Notes: a model not told the origin generated them from the sequence alone. Shown: positions 1-9,044, numbered from the stretch's first letter. The stretch: DNA of 64,000 nt from Janibacter sp. DB-40 (GCF_029510815.1 NZ_CP120360.1:1116001-1180000), one strand, 5' to 3'. Translations and numbers: made by a program.

Positions 1-102
1 GTCGGCCGGGCGCTGCGGGCCGAGGACTTCGTCGAGTCGCACCTGTACTCGTGCCGCCGGGTCGAGGGGCTGACCGGAGGACGTGGCCCCGCACGCGACT
101 GA
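1..102 (+). CDS. 3' end of an unidentified CDS (truncated by window start)
   Basis: The first frame is open from base 1 to a TGA at 100-102 and gives 33 residues ending in TGGRGPARD. The other two plus frames give a less gene-like reading. The fragment is too short to assign to a family and no function is proposed. It lies 77 bp upstream of the thioesterase gene on the same strand. Confidence 0.4.
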   Translation, partial: VGRALRAEDFVESHLYSCRRVEGLTGGRGPARD

Positions 103-179
103 GAGCGCGTGCCGACGGGCACGCGGATCGGGTTACCCTTCGGTAGCACCTGTTTTTCTGCACCTGTCGAAGGATCATC

Positions 180-737
180 GTGAACCGTGCCCCGCGCGTC
201 GTCTGGACCGCCCTGACCGCCCGCCGTCGCGGCCGGGTCGCCACCGGAGGGGTAGCCGTGCTCCCGCTGCGGGTGCTGCCCAACGACATCGACCTCGCCG
301 GCCACATGAACAACGGCGTCTACTTCACCATGGCCGACCTCGGTCGCATCGACCTGGCGATCCGGTCCGGTTGGATCCGCGCCCAGGTACGCCACCGTGT
401 CGCGCCGGTCGTCATGCAGGAGACGATGACCTTCCGCACCTCGCTGCAGCCCTTGCAGGCCTTCGAGCTGCACAGCCACCTCGCCGGGTGGGACGGGGTC
501 AGCGTCTTCTACGAGCAGCGGTTCGTGGTCGCCGGCCAGGTGTGCGCGCAGGCGCTGGTGCGCACGCGGTTCCTGCAGCGCGGCACCGGTGTCGCCCCGG
601 CCCGCCTGTGGCAGCTGCTGGGCATCGACCCGCCGCCCTCGCGGGTCCCCGACTGGGCGAAGGGGTGGGGAGACGGCGCCCGTCTGCCGTCACCGCGCGC
701 GGACGCCCCCGCGGGGCCGCCACCCTTCTGGGGCTGA
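180..737 (+). CDS. Acyl-CoA thioesterase family protein (hotdog fold, THEM6/4HBT_2-like)
   Basis: This 185-residue protein resembles the 4-hydroxybenzoyl-CoA thioesterase-like hotdog family. The diagnostic stretch is residues 35-55, with Asp36 and Asp38 followed by HMNNGVYF, where the family carries its conserved D..GH.NN.. signature. A short basic N-terminus and a Pro-rich tail flank the single domain. The GTG start at 180 has a GAAGGA ribosome-binding site at 169-174. The substrate is not evident. The gene converges with the FAD oxidoreductase that ends the type III polyketide synthase run, 23 bp away, so a role in releasing or editing acyl-CoA for that pathway is possible but only an inference. 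Confidence 0.8.
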   Translation: MNRAPRVVWTALTARRRGRVATGGVAVLPLRVLPNDIDLAGHMNNGVYFTMADLGRIDLAIRSGWIRAQVRHRVAPVVMQETMTFRTSLQPLQAFELHSHLAGWDGVSVFYEQRFVVAGQVCAQALVRTRFLQRGTGVAPARLWQLLGIDPPPSRVPDWAKGWGDGARLPSPRADAPAGPPPFWG

Positions 738-760
738 GCGGCGTCACGGTCGTCGCGAGC

Positions 761-1792
761 TCACCGCGCGCGGGCCGGTCGGGCGAGCTGGTTGACCGCC
801 GCGTCGAAGACGGCGGGCACCCCGGCTGCGGCACCGACGATCCCATGACGGACCGGTGGCACGGCGGTGGCCAGGACCAGCCCCCCGGTCAGCAGGTCGT
901 GACGTCGGCGCAGGCGGCGCCAGTCGCCCTCGTAGCGCTGCGGTCGCCCCTCCGCGAGGGCGGCGACCGCGGCCCGGGCCTGCGCCATCCCCAGCGCGAT
1001 GCCCTCGCCGGTGAGCGCGTCGACGTAGCCTGCGGCGTCGCCGACCAGGAGCACCCGCCCGGCGACCCTCGACCGGGACCGTTGCCGCAGGGGGCCGGCG
1101 CCCCGGGTCCGTGAGGTGGCCCGCCCGGCGATGCGCCTGCCCAGCAGCGGGAACTGCGCGAGCAGCTCGGGCATCGGCCGTGGTCCGGAGGTGAGCACGG
1201 CCACCCCGACGACGTCCTCGGCCACCGGGGTGACGTAGGCCTCGCCGGCGCCGGACCAGTGCACCTCGACGTAGGAGGTCCACGGCTCGACCTCGACGTG
1301 GCAGCGCAGCCCGTAGCGTCGATGGCGCGCCGGGGTCCGGCCCAGTCCCAGCAGCCGGCGCACCGGTGAGTGCAGCCCGTCGGCCGCGACGAGGTAGCGG
1401 GTCGGCTCCCCGTCGACGACGAGGTGGTCGCCGCGGTCGAGGACCTCGCGCACCGGGCGGTGGTCGACCTCGATCGCGGCCTCGGCCGCACGGGCACGCA
1501 GGGCGCCGTGCAGCACGGTGCGTCGCACGCCCAGCCCCGTCCCGTACCGGAAGTCCGCCTGCGCCGTCCGTGTCCCGTCGAGGTACCGCACGCCGCGCAC
1601 CGGGTGCCCGTGGGGGTAGACGCCCAGGTCGTCCAGCGCGGCCACCGCACCGGGCATCAGGCCCTCGCCGCACGCCTTGTCGATGTCACCGGTCCGCGGC
1701 TCGCGGACCGCGACGTCCAGCCCGGCCCTGGTGGCGTAGAGCGCCGCGGCGAGTCCGATCGGTCCGCCCCCGGCCACCAGCAGGTCACGCAT
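761..1792 (-). CDS. FAD-dependent oxidoreductase / monooxygenase of the polyketide cluster
   Basis: A 343-residue flavoprotein of the geranylgeranyl-reductase/aromatic-hydroxylase superfamily. The N-terminus carries the dinucleotide-binding motif GGGPIG at residues 8-13. CGEGLMP (41-47) matches the family's conserved Cys-Gly-Glu-Gly stretch, and LLVGDAAGYVDALTGEG (248-264) is the second FAD-binding GD motif. The ATG start overlaps the end of the ICMT-like methyltransferase gene by 8 bp, so it is the last gene of a tightly coupled minus-strand run. By analogy with hydroxylases found beside alkylresorcinol synthases, it may hydroxylate or oxidise the polyketide ring. The substrate is unknown. 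Confidence 0.8.
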   Translation of the reverse strand: MRDLLVAGGGPIGLAAALYATRAGLDVAVREPRTGDIDKACGEGLMPGAVAALDDLGVYPHGHPVRGVRYLDGTRTAQADFRYGTGLGVRRTVLHGALRARAAEAAIEVDHRPVREVLDRGDHLVVDGEPTRYLVAADGLHSPVRRLLGLGRTPARHRRYGLRCHVEVEPWTSYVEVHWSGAGEAYVTPVAEDVVGVAVLTSGPRPMPELLAQFPLLGRRIAGRATSRTRGAGPLRQRSRSRVAGRVLLVGDAAGYVDALTGEGIALGMAQARAAVAALAEGRPQRYEGDWRRLRRRHDLLTGGLVLATAVPPVRHGIVGAAAGVPAVFDAAVNQLARPARAR

Positions 1793-2324
1793 CGACGGGT
1801 CCGGGCTCGGGCAGCGACGCGAGGGCGGCGTCCTCCACGCGCAGCCGCACGGTCAGGAGGATCGCGTTGAGGACGGTGAACGTCACCGCGGTGATCCACG
1901 CGGCGTGCACCATCGGCAGCGCGATGCCCTCGACGACCACCGCCACGTAGTTGGGGTGGGCGAGGACGCGGTAGGGGCCGGTCCGGACCGCGGGCAGGTC
2001 CGGCACCACGATGACCCGGGTGTTCCACCGGGGACCGAGGGTGAGGATGCACCACCAGCGCAGCGCCTGGGAGGCCACGACCAGCGCGAGCATCGACCAC
2101 GCGAGCACCGTCGGTACCTCCGGGCGGCGCACGAAGGCCTCCACCAGCATGGCCACGAGGAACCCGGAGTGCAGCACCACCATCGCCGGGTAGTGCCCGC
2201 GGCCGTACTCGCGCCCACCGCGCGCGAGGCTCCACGCGGCGTTGCGCCGGGAGACCACGAGCTCGGCCAGCCGCTCGAGGGCGACGAGCCCGACCACGAC
2301 GACGAAGGGGGTCAGTCCGGTCAC
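1785..2324 (-). CDS. Isoprenylcysteine carboxyl methyltransferase (ICMT) family protein
   Basis: A 179-residue membrane protein with about four or five hydrophobic segments. The C-terminal half carries the family SAM-binding region: [13 protein letters not shown] (residues 114-126), a hydrophobic helix, and a terminal Arg/Glu-rich RLRVEDAAL (160-168), matching the RHP.Y and E motifs of ICMT/PEMT methyltransferases. The GTG start at 2324 overlaps the stop codon of the type III polyketide synthase (GTGA). Longer in-frame extension upstream is an artefact of reading antisense to the synthase. Family members beside type III synthases O-methylate phenolic lipids; that role here is inferred from context. 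Confidence 0.82.
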   Translation of the reverse strand: MTGLTPFVVVVGLVALERLAELVVSRRNAAWSLARGGREYGRGHYPAMVVLHSGFLVAMLVEAFVRRPEVPTVLAWSMLALVVASQALRWWCILTLGPRWNTRVIVVPDLPAVRTGPYRVLAHPNYVAVVVEGIALPMVHAAWITAVTFTVLNAILLTVRLRVEDAALASLPEPGPVDA

Positions 2325-3406
2325 GGTGCACCGCCCTCCTCGCGGGCGCGCAGCAGGACCAGCTCGGAGCAGAATCCCGGTCCCAGCGCCATGAGCATCC
2401 CGAGGCTGCCCGGCACGGGAGGCCGCTCCCGCAGGGTGTCGGCGAGCACGTGCAGCACCGAGGCGGAGGAGAGGTTGCCGATGTCGGCCAGCGACTCCCG
2501 CGTCAGGGCGAGGTCGTGGTCGCTCAGGTCGAGGGCATCGCGCAGCGCGTCGATGACCTTCGGGCCGCCCGGGTGGCAGACCCACCACCCGATGTCCGCC
2601 CGGGACAGGCCGTGGTCGGCGAGGAAGCCGTCGACGTCCTCGCGGATGTAGCGGCCGACGATCGCGGGTACCTGGGCGTCGAGCACGATCCGCAGCCCGT
2701 GGTGACTGACGTCGAAGCCCATGGTGCGCTCCGAGTCGGGGTAGAGGCGGCTGCGGCTGTCCAGGACCTCGACGGGGCCCTCGGACGCCGTCCCGTCGCC
2801 GCCGCGGGCCACCACGGCCGCGGCACCGTCGCCGAAGAGGCCGCTGGCGACGAGGTTGGGCATCGAGGTGTCGTCGCGCTGCACGGTCAGCGAGCAGAGC
2901 TCGACCGTGACCAGCGCCGCCACCCGACCGGGACGGCCGCCGAGGTAGTCGTGCAGGCGGGCGATTCCGGCGGCCCCGGCGACGCACCCGAGACCGACCA
3001 TCGGGACCCGGCGCACATCGGGCCGCAGCCCGAGCACGGCCGCGATCCGTGCGTCGAGTGACGGGATGGCCAGGCCGGTCACGGTCGCGCAGACCAGCAG
3101 GTCGAGGTCCTCCCGGCGCAGGCCGGCGGCCTCCAGCGCGTCGGACAGCGCCCGGGCGCCGAGGGCCACGGCGTGCTCGAGGAAGAGGTCGTTGGCCTGG
3201 CCGAAGTCCTCGAGCTCGCCGTAACGCGTGATGGGCAGCACCAGGTTGCGGTGCTCCACGCCGGCGTTGGCGTGCAGCCGCCGCAGCACCCGCTGGTCGA
3301 CCTGCCCACGGGCGATGACCTCGGCGAAGGCGTCGGTGATCTCCCCCTGGCTGTGCCGGTGGGGCGGCAGCGCCCCTCGGACGGAGAGCACCTGGGTGGT
3401 CGACAT
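2321..3406 (-). CDS. Type III polyketide synthase (chalcone/stilbene synthase family)
   Basis: A 361-residue type III polyketide synthase, close to the usual 350-400 residues. The full catalytic triad is visible: nucleophile Cys141 in [10 protein letters not shown], His278 in [10 protein letters not shown], and Asn311 in GNLSSASVL. The C-terminal GPG loop (LGPGFCSE) is also present. These enzymes condense an acyl-CoA starter with malonyl-CoA to give resorcinols, pyrones or naphthols. The starter cannot be read from sequence. The ATG follows the reductase stop by 1 bp, with GAGAGG as a ribosome-binding site. The neighbours (UbiA, GGR-like reductase, ICMT, FAD oxidoreductase) suggest the product is prenylated, reduced, methylated and oxidised. 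Confidence 0.93.
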   Translation of the reverse strand: MSTTQVLSVRGALPPHRHSQGEITDAFAEVIARGQVDQRVLRRLHANAGVEHRNLVLPITRYGELEDFGQANDLFLEHAVALGARALSDALEAAGLRREDLDLLVCATVTGLAIPSLDARIAAVLGLRPDVRRVPMVGLGCVAGAAGIARLHDYLGGRPGRVAALVTVELCSLTVQRDDTSMPNLVASGLFGDGAAAVVARGGDGTASEGPVEVLDSRSRLYPDSERTMGFDVSHHGLRIVLDAQVPAIVGRYIREDVDGFLADHGLSRADIGWWVCHPGGPKVIDALRDALDLSDHDLALTRESLADIGNLSSASVLHVLADTLRERPPVPGSLGMLMALGPGFCSELVLLRAREEGGAP

Positions 3407-3407
3407 G

Positions 3408-4580
3408 TCAGCCTCTCGTCGGCGTCAGCTGGTTGCGGATCAGGCTGCCACCCAGCGAGGCGACGAGGCGAGGCGTCAGCTTGCCGTCCCCGAGCCCGAG
3501 CTCGACCAGGTCGTCGAAGGTGTGCTGGTCCCTGCCCGCGGCAGTGATCCCGGCCTCGACGACCTGCGGGTGGCGGGTCAGCCGTCCCGCCAGCCAGGTG
3601 TGGTGCAGGTGCCGCTCGAGCCGGCTCCGCACCGCGCTCCGGTACCGGGCGCCGGCGGCGACCGGCGCGTGGTCGGCGACGCAGGTCATGGCGGTGCGGC
3701 CCGCGGCGGCACCGGTGGCCACCGCGTAGTAGATGCCTTCGCCGGTCATCGGGTTGACCAGGCCGGCGGCGTCGCCGGCGTAGAGGACGGGGCCGCCGGG
3801 CTGCTCGGTCCGCCACCCCCAGCCCGAGAGCGGGAGGTGGTGGCCGCGCCACCGCTCGGCCTGCGGGACGGTCCCCGGCAGCAGCTGCTCGAGCTGCTCG
3901 AGCAGCACGCTCCGCGAGGGCTGCCGCGGGCCACCGAGGATCTCCCCGTAGCCGACGTTGGACAGCTCGTCGCCGCGGTCGAAGGCCCACGCGTAGGACG
4001 GTTGGGTCCGCCCCTCGCCGTACCGGATCAGCTGGCGCCCGGCTCGCCCGGGCGGGGTCGGTGCATAGCCGCGGATCGCGATGGCCTGCCGTACGCGGCG
4101 AGGACCGACCAGGGCGGTGCGGACCGCCGAGCGCGCACCGTCGGCGGCCACGACGACCCGGGCCCGGATGTGGTCGTCGAGCACGACGGCACCGTCCTCG
4201 ACCCGGACGTCCCGGACCCGGTGCCGCACCAACCGCGCGCCCGCGGCCACCGCGTGGTCCACGAGCCGGGCGTCGAAGACCTCGCGCGGGACCACCCGGA
4301 CCGCCCGCGCCATCCGCCCGTCGACGGTGCGTCGACCCCGCGAGAGCTCCAGGCGCTGCAGGGGCCGCCAGCCGTCCACGACGTCGGCGGCACCCAGGGG
4401 AGTGAGGACGTCCAGCACGTGCGGGGCGATGCCGTCCCCACAGCTCTTGTCGCGGGGGAAGCCTGCCCGGTCCAGCAGCAGCACGCGTGCGGTGGGATCC
4501 TGGGCCAACGCCGCCAGGGCCGCGGTCGAGCCGGCGGGTCCGGCGCCGACGACGGCGAGGTCCCAGGTCTCCTCGCTCAT
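3408..4580 (-). CDS. Geranylgeranyl reductase family FAD-dependent oxidoreductase
   Basis: A 390-residue flavoprotein of the geranylgeranyl/digeranylgeranylglycerophospholipid reductase family. Visible motifs are VVGAGPAG at 10-17, [10 protein letters not shown] at 44-53, a [11 protein letters not shown] stretch at 144-154, and [15 protein letters not shown] at 268-282. Such enzymes saturate isoprenoid double bonds, as in menaquinone or archaeal lipids. The ATG at 4580 overlaps the ubiA stop (ATGA), and the next gene starts 1 bp after this stop. Sitting between a UbiA prenyltransferase and a type III synthase, it most likely reduces the prenyl chain of the product. That pairing is an inference. 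Confidence 0.87.
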   Translation of the reverse strand: MSEETWDLAVVGAGPAGSTAALAALAQDPTARVLLLDRAGFPRDKSCGDGIAPHVLDVLTPLGAADVVDGWRPLQRLELSRGRRTVDGRMARAVRVVPREVFDARLVDHAVAAGARLVRHRVRDVRVEDGAVVLDDHIRARVVVAADGARSAVRTALVGPRRVRQAIAIRGYAPTPPGRAGRQLIRYGEGRTQPSYAWAFDRGDELSNVGYGEILGGPRQPSRSVLLEQLEQLLPGTVPQAERWRGHHLPLSGWGWRTEQPGGPVLYAGDAAGLVNPMTGEGIYYAVATGAAAGRTAMTCVADHAPVAAGARYRSAVRSRLERHLHHTWLAGRLTRHPQVVEAGITAAGRDQHTFDDLVELGLGDGKLTPRLVASLGGSLIRNQLTPTRG

Positions 4581-5431
4581 CCGGCCGCCACCACCAGCAG
4601 CAGCACGTCCAGCACCGCGATGCCGATCGCTGCCCGGAAGGGGACCCGGCCACGGGCGACCAGCGCGAGCCCGGCGAGGGCGACGACCGCGACGAGCACG
4701 AGCGCCACGACCGGCCGGGGCACCTGCCGGGCTCCCACGGCGACCACCACCGATGCGGTGGTCAGGGCGGCGACGGCCAGGACCGACGCGGCACGGGCAC
4801 CGATCCGGTGCGGCAGGCCCCGGACACCGGTCGCCTCGTCGTCCGCGAGGTCCGGCAGCGTGTTCAGCAGGTGCGCGCCGACGCCGAGGAGCGCCCCGGC
4901 GGCGACGATCCACCATGATGGCGCTCCGGAGCCCGGGGCGGCGAGGGTGACGAAGACGGGCAGCCCCCCGAAGGCGAGGGCGTAGGGCAACCACGACCAC
5001 GCCGTGGCCTTGATGCCCAGGTTGTAGGCCCAGGCCGCGGCGACGCACCCCAGGTGCACCGCCCCGGCCACGAGGCCGCAGGCCAGGGACAGCACCACGG
5101 TCGCCGCGATCGCCCCCGCGCACGCGAACCGCGCCACCGGGAGCGGCAGCTCACCGGTGGCCAGGGGCTTGTCGGTCCGACCGACGGCACGGTCACGGCG
5201 GGCGTCGAGGAGATCGTTGCCCCATCCGATCGACAGCTGCCCGGTGAGGACCGCGGCCGTCACGAGCGCGGCCCGCCCGGGAGCCAGACCGGTCGACACG
5301 GCGAAGGCCGCCGCCAGCAGGGTCACCGCCAGTGCCGGACCCGGGTGGGCGGCGCCGAGCAGCGCCGACCAGACGCGGGGGGAGGTGGACGGACGGCCGG
5401 TCCCGAGCAGGCTGCGGGATTCGCTGCTCAC
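4577..5431 (-). CDS. UbiA family prenyltransferase
   Basis: A 284-residue polytopic membrane protein, about 8-9 helices, with both Asp-rich UbiA signatures: NDLLDARRD at residues 72-80 and DLADDEATG at 194-202. These bind Mg-diphosphate of the isoprenyl donor. The GTG start at 5431 is preceded by GGAG 6 bp upstream. The gene begins 49 bp after the cobJ stop and leads the overlapping ubiA-GGR-PKS-ICMT-FAD run. Menaquinone (MenA) or heme O (CtaB) paralogues cannot be fully excluded, but the neighbours favour prenylation of the polyketide product. No prenyl diphosphate synthase lies in the window. Confidence 0.87.
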   Translation of the reverse strand: MSSESRSLLGTGRPSTSPRVWSALLGAAHPGPALAVTLLAAAFAVSTGLAPGRAALVTAAVLTGQLSIGWGNDLLDARRDRAVGRTDKPLATGELPLPVARFACAGAIAATVVLSLACGLVAGAVHLGCVAAAWAYNLGIKATAWSWLPYALAFGGLPVFVTLAAPGSGAPSWWIVAAGALLGVGAHLLNTLPDLADDEATGVRGLPHRIGARAASVLAVAALTTASVVVAVGARQVPRPVVALVLVAVVALAGLALVARGRVPFRAAIGIAVLDVLLLVVAAG

Positions 5432-5480
5432 CGGCGGCTCCTTCGGATCGGTGTCACGGACCGCGTCCGCAGCCCGGGTC

Positions 5481-7102
5481 CTACCCGCGGGAGGGGCGGG
5501 CATGCGATGACGCGTCCGCGGGTCCGGTCCGGGACGGGTTGTCCACCCCCACCCTGCTCCCCAGCGAGCGGGGCGTCCAGACCCAGCCGTCCGCGGTGAC
5601 GCGCGTGGTCGAGGCGCCGATGACGACGAGGCACCCCATGTCGACGGCGTCGACGTCGAGCCCACCGAGCGTGGTGACGACGACGGCCTCCTCGTCGCGC
5701 CCCACGTGGCGGGCGACGACGACCACCCGGTCGGGGCCGACCGCGTCGACGAGCAGGTCGCGCGCGGCGCCGAGGGTCTCCGGGCGGGAGCGCGACCGCG
5801 GGTTGTACAGCGCGACCGAGACGTCCCGTGAGACGAGCGCGGTGAGCCGGTCGGCGAGCACCTCCCACGGCTTGAGGTTGTCGCTGAGGTTCACCAGGGC
5901 GTGGTCGCCGCCGAGGACGGCGCCGACGAGCGCGCTCGCGGCGTGCGCGGCGGTCACGCCGGGCACCACCCGCACCCGGACGTCCGCGTAGCCGGGGTCG
6001 TCGACGACGGCGACCTCCCGGGACTCGAAGAGCGCCGTCGCCATCCCGAAGACCCCCGCGTCCCCGCCGGAGACGAGCGCGACCTCGTCCCCGGAGCGGG
6101 CCAGGTCGAGTGCGAGCCGGCCGCGGTCGGTCTCCACGCCGTTGCCCGAGGCGTGCCGCGCCAGCCCCTCCCGCTGCGGCACTCGGGCGACGTAGGGGCC
6201 GTAGCCGACGACGTGGTCGACCCCGGCGAGGACCTCGGCCGCCTCGGGGTGAGCCAGCGGTCCGGCCCGGGGCCGAGACCGACGACGTGCACGGTGCCGG
6301 GGGACGAAGGGGGCGTGAGGTCGCCCTCGTCGGTGGTCGCGGTCAGCCGTGCGAAGTCGGCCGCCCGCCCCGCCGCGTCGTCGCGCAGCCCTTCCCCCGG
6401 GACGACGACGAGCGACATGTAGGGCACCCGTCCCTCGTCCACCTCGGCGGCGGGCAGGACGACCTCCCCCGTGCCGGAGGCTCGCTCGACGTAGACGGCA
6501 CGCTCGAGCACGCCGGCCCGGCGCAGCGCCTCGCGCACGCCGGCGAAGGTGCGGCCGAGCTTCATGATGATCGCCGCATCGGTGTCGGCGAGCCGTCGGG
6601 CCAGCTCGGTGACGGGCAGCGTGCCGGGCAGGACGGTCAGGGTGTCCTCGTGGCGGCACAGCCCGGTGGCGACGGCCGCCGTGGCCGCCGACAGCGAGGT
6701 GATGCCCGGGACCACCTCGGTGGGGTAGCGGGGGCTGAGCCGGTCGTGGACGTACATGAAGGACCCGAAGAACAGCGGGTCCCCGACGGCGAGGACCACG
6801 ACCGTGCGCCCCGCTGCCAGGTGCGCCTCGAGACGGTCGGAGCACTCGTCGTAGAAGTCGGCCAGCGCCCCGTAGTAGCCGCGCGGGTGGTCGGTGAAGC
6901 CGGTCGTCACCGGGTAGCGCAGCTCCTCCTCGACGACACCCTCGGGGATGAGGTCGGCTGCGATGGACCGCGCCATCGACTGCTTGCCGGTGCCCGCGTG
7001 GTAGGCGACGACGTCGGCCCCGGCGATGAGCCGCGCGGCCTTGAGGGTGATCAGCTCGGGGTCGCCGGGGCCGACGCCGACACCGTAGAAGTGCGCGCTC
7101 AT
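5481..7102 (-). CDS. cobIJ: Precorrin-2 C20-methyltransferase / precorrin-3B C17-methyltransferase fusion (CobIJ), split by a -1 frameshift
   Basis: Two SAM-dependent tetrapyrrole methyltransferase domains read as one protein once a single base is restored. The CobI half runs from ATG 7102 (FYGVGVGPGDPELITLKA, then AVGDPLFFGS). The CobJ half begins at VHVVGLGPGPDRW and continues in the shifted frame with VVGYGPYVARVP, VSGGDAGVFGM and ALYNPRS. The break is at the GGGG run 6246-6249; five Gs would rejoin the frames. CobI adds the C20 methyl to precorrin-2 and CobJ contracts the ring of precorrin-3B. CobIJ fusions are normal in actinobacteria, so this is either a homopolymer error or recent inactivation. 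The ATG overlaps the cobH stop. Confidence 0.85.
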
Positions 7103-7767
7103 GCCAGCTCGTCCGGGTTCGCGAGGGCGTTGAGCGCGGCGGCGGCCATCGCCGACCCGCCGCGTCGGCCGTGCACGACGAGCCAGGGCACGGGGCCGCC
7201 GGGCAGCTCGTGCCCGGCCAGGGCGGCCTTCGACTCGGCCGACCCGACGAAGCCGACCGGCATCCCGATGATCGCGGCCGGGCGCGGCGCCCCGTCGTGG
7301 AGCATCTCGAGCAGGTGGAACAGGGCGGTCGGCGCGTTGCCGATGGCCACGACCGACCCCTTGAGCCGGTCCGCCCACAGGGACACGGCGGCAGCGGCGC
7401 GGGTGGTCTCCCACTCTCGGGCCAGGTCCGGCACGGAGCCGTCGCGCAGGGTGCAGACCACCTCGTTGTCCGCGGGCAGCCGCCGTCGGGTCACCCCCGA
7501 GGCGAGCATGTGGCTGTCGGTGAGGATCGGCGCCCCGGCGGCCAGCGCCGCGTGCGCGGCGTCGGCGACGCCGGGGTGGGCGGCGACGTCGCGGGTGATC
7601 GCGACGTCACCGGCGGCGTGGATGATCCGCACCGCGGCCCCGTGCAGGCTCGGCGGCAGCGCGGACAGGTCGGCCTCGTTGCGGATCGTCGCGAAGGAGC
7701 GGCGGTAGATCTCTTGGCCGTCGGTGACGTAGTCGTAGCGCCGCGGGGGCTGGATGAGCACGGTCAT
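7099..7767 (-). CDS. cobH: Precorrin-8X methylmutase CobH
   Basis: A 222-residue CobH/CbiC-family enzyme that moves the C11 methyl of precorrin-8X to C12, giving hydrogenobyrinate. Visible features are YRRSFATIRNEADL near residues 21-34, the catalytic histidine in VRIIHAAGDVAIT (His50), LTDSHMLASGV, and the C-terminal GMPVGFVGSAESK stretch. The length is typical. The ATG at 7767 overlaps the cobG stop and the stop overlaps cobI (ATGA), so cobG-cobH-cobIJ are translationally coupled. A longer upstream extension of the frame lies inside cobG and is not used. Confidence 0.93.
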   Translation of the reverse strand: MTVLIQPPRRYDYVTDGQEIYRRSFATIRNEADLSALPPSLHGAAVRIIHAAGDVAITRDVAAHPGVADAAHAALAAGAPILTDSHMLASGVTRRRLPADNEVVCTLRDGSVPDLAREWETTRAAAAVSLWADRLKGSVVAIGNAPTALFHLLEMLHDGAPRPAAIIGMPVGFVGSAESKAALAGHELPGGPVPWLVVHGRRGGSAMAAAALNALANPDELA

Positions 7768-8951
7768 CGGTCCTTCTCGGGTCGTGGGGAGCGTTGTGCG
7801 GCAACGATGTCCGCAGCGGTCGACGGGTTCAGGGAGATGTTGTGCGGGCGAGCGGGGTGGCCGCAGGAGCGGTCGCACCCGATGACGTGCACGGGTGGTC
7901 CGTCGATGTCGACGAAGGGGGCCGCCTCCCGCGCGATCCGGCGCGTCCGCGTCGTCGTGCGGCCGCACGAGGGTGCCCCGGCGCAGGCGGTCAGGACCGT
8001 CCAGGGGGAGTCGGCACTCGTCGCGAACCCCGCGGCCGCGAGGTCGTCCGCGTGCGCGGCGCCCCCGGGCACGACGACCGACCGCCACGGGGTGGTGCGC
8101 AGGGTGGTTTCGAGGCTCGGCCGCGGGCGGCCTCGCACCTCAGCCACCGATGCACGTCGGCTGAGGTGTGAGGAGCTCTGCGACGAGCCTCGAAGCCCGG
8201 AGAGCACCTCGGCCATCTCCGGAGTGAGCACCCCCAGCGGCACGAGGGCGACGAGGTCGTCACCGTGGACTCCCGGTGCCGGTGGCCCACCGGGAGCGGG
8301 CGCGAAGGGGGTGCCCCCCGGCAGCAGGTCGGCCCGATCGGCCGCGGGCAGGTCCCGCACGTTCCACGTGCGCTCGTCGGTACGCCTCGCGAGGAAGCGC
8401 CGGGCGGCGTCGAGAGCGCACCCGACGGCATCGGCGCGGGCGACCACGACGCCTTTGCTGTCGACGACGACGCGAGCGGACCCCCCTTCGTCCACGATCG
8501 CGACGTCCCACGGCTCGGCCAGGACCGGCCCGTCCGGCTCGGCGACGGCCATCAGGAACCGCCCGGGCAGTCCCGCGAGGTCCGGGTCGGCGAGGAGTCC
8601 CGCGTCGAGTTCGGCGACGAGGTCGTCCAGCACGCCCGCCGGGTCGGCGACGATGTTGCGGGCCCTGTCGTGGGCGCCGGACGGGACCAGGCCGAGGGCG
8701 TCGACGGCGGCGACCAGCTCGCGGGGGAGCGGATCCGGCAGGCCGCGCAGCTGGACGCTCCCGCGGGAGGTGAGCGTGATGTCCGGGTCACCGAATCGCG
8801 TTGCGAGGGAGGAGATCTCGCCCAGCGTCGACGCCTCGATCCGACCACCGGGGAAGCGCAGCCGAACCATGGCGCCGTCCGCGGAGACGAAGGGCGCCAG
8901 CAGTCCCGGGCAGCGGTCGGCACCGTCCCGGGAGGGCGAAGGGGTGGACAC
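7764..8951 (-). CDS. cobG: Precorrin-3B synthase CobG
   Basis: A 395-residue protein with the nitrite/sulfite-reductase half-domain fold used by CobG, which makes precorrin-3B from precorrin-3A with O2. The C-terminal metal-binding motif C-x5-C ... C-x3-C is intact (Cys323, Cys329, Cys359, Cys363) and should bind the Fe-S centre. The N-terminal ferredoxin-like repeat includes ITLTSRGSVQLRGLP. Residues about 251-283 are low-complexity and Ser/Arg-rich and are encoded by two REP-like palindromes (see repeats), an in-frame insertion relative to the usual domain linker. The GTG start at 8951 was chosen because further upstream the frame is antisense to the riboswitch and cobN. Confidence 0.85.
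   Translation of the reverse strand: MSTPSPSRDGADRCPGLLAPFVSADGAMVRLRFPGGRIEASTLGEISSLATRFGDPDITLTSRGSVQLRGLPDPLPRELVAAVDALGLVPSGAHDRARNIVADPAGVLDDLVAELDAGLLADPDLAGLPGRFLMAVAEPDGPVLAEPWDVAIVDEGGSARVVVDSKGVVVARADAVGCALDAARRFLARRTDERTWNVRDLPAADRADLLPGGTPFAPAPGGPPAPGVHGDDLVALVPLGVLTPEMAEVLSGLRGSSQSSSHLSRRASVAEVRGRPRPSLETTLRTTPWRSVVVPGGAAHADDLAAAGFATSADSPWTVLTACAGAPSCGRTTTRTRRIAREAAPFVDIDGPPVHVIGCDRSCGHPARPHNISLNPSTAADIVAAQRSPRPEKDR
8103..8148. repeat. REP-like palindromic element inside cobG, copy 1
   Basis: A 46-bp imperfect palindrome starting GGTGGTTTCGAGGCTC and ending CGCACCTCAGCCACC. It is the reverse-orientation counterpart of the intergenic element at 62798-62845. It lies wholly inside cobG and keeps the frame open. 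Confidence 0.75.
8159..8197. repeat. REP-like palindromic element inside cobG, copy 2 (inverted relative to copy 1)
   Basis: A degenerate 39-bp copy beginning GGCTGAGGTGTGAGG and ending GAGCCTCGAAGCC, in the same orientation as the 62798 element and opposite to copy 1, from which it is separated by 10 bp. The pair resembles a BIME-type doublet. Confidence 0.65.
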
Positions 8952-9044
8952 GGGGTCGCAGCATACGCAGGGTCCGGTGGTGCGGTCCTTGTCCTCCGTG
9001 TCGGTCGCGGCTCTAATGGGGGGAGACCGTGCCGGGAGGGCCGC

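Noticed and set aside
83..1114. A 343-codon plus-strand open frame from position 83
   Set aside because: It overlaps the thioesterase gene in another frame and runs antisense into the FAD oxidoreductase gene, with Arg/Pro/Gly-rich sequence throughout.
6240..6300. Programmed -1 frameshifting as an explanation for split CobIJ
   Set aside because: No slippery heptamer or downstream pseudoknot was seen, and three other G-run deletions in the window point to a common technical or mutational cause.
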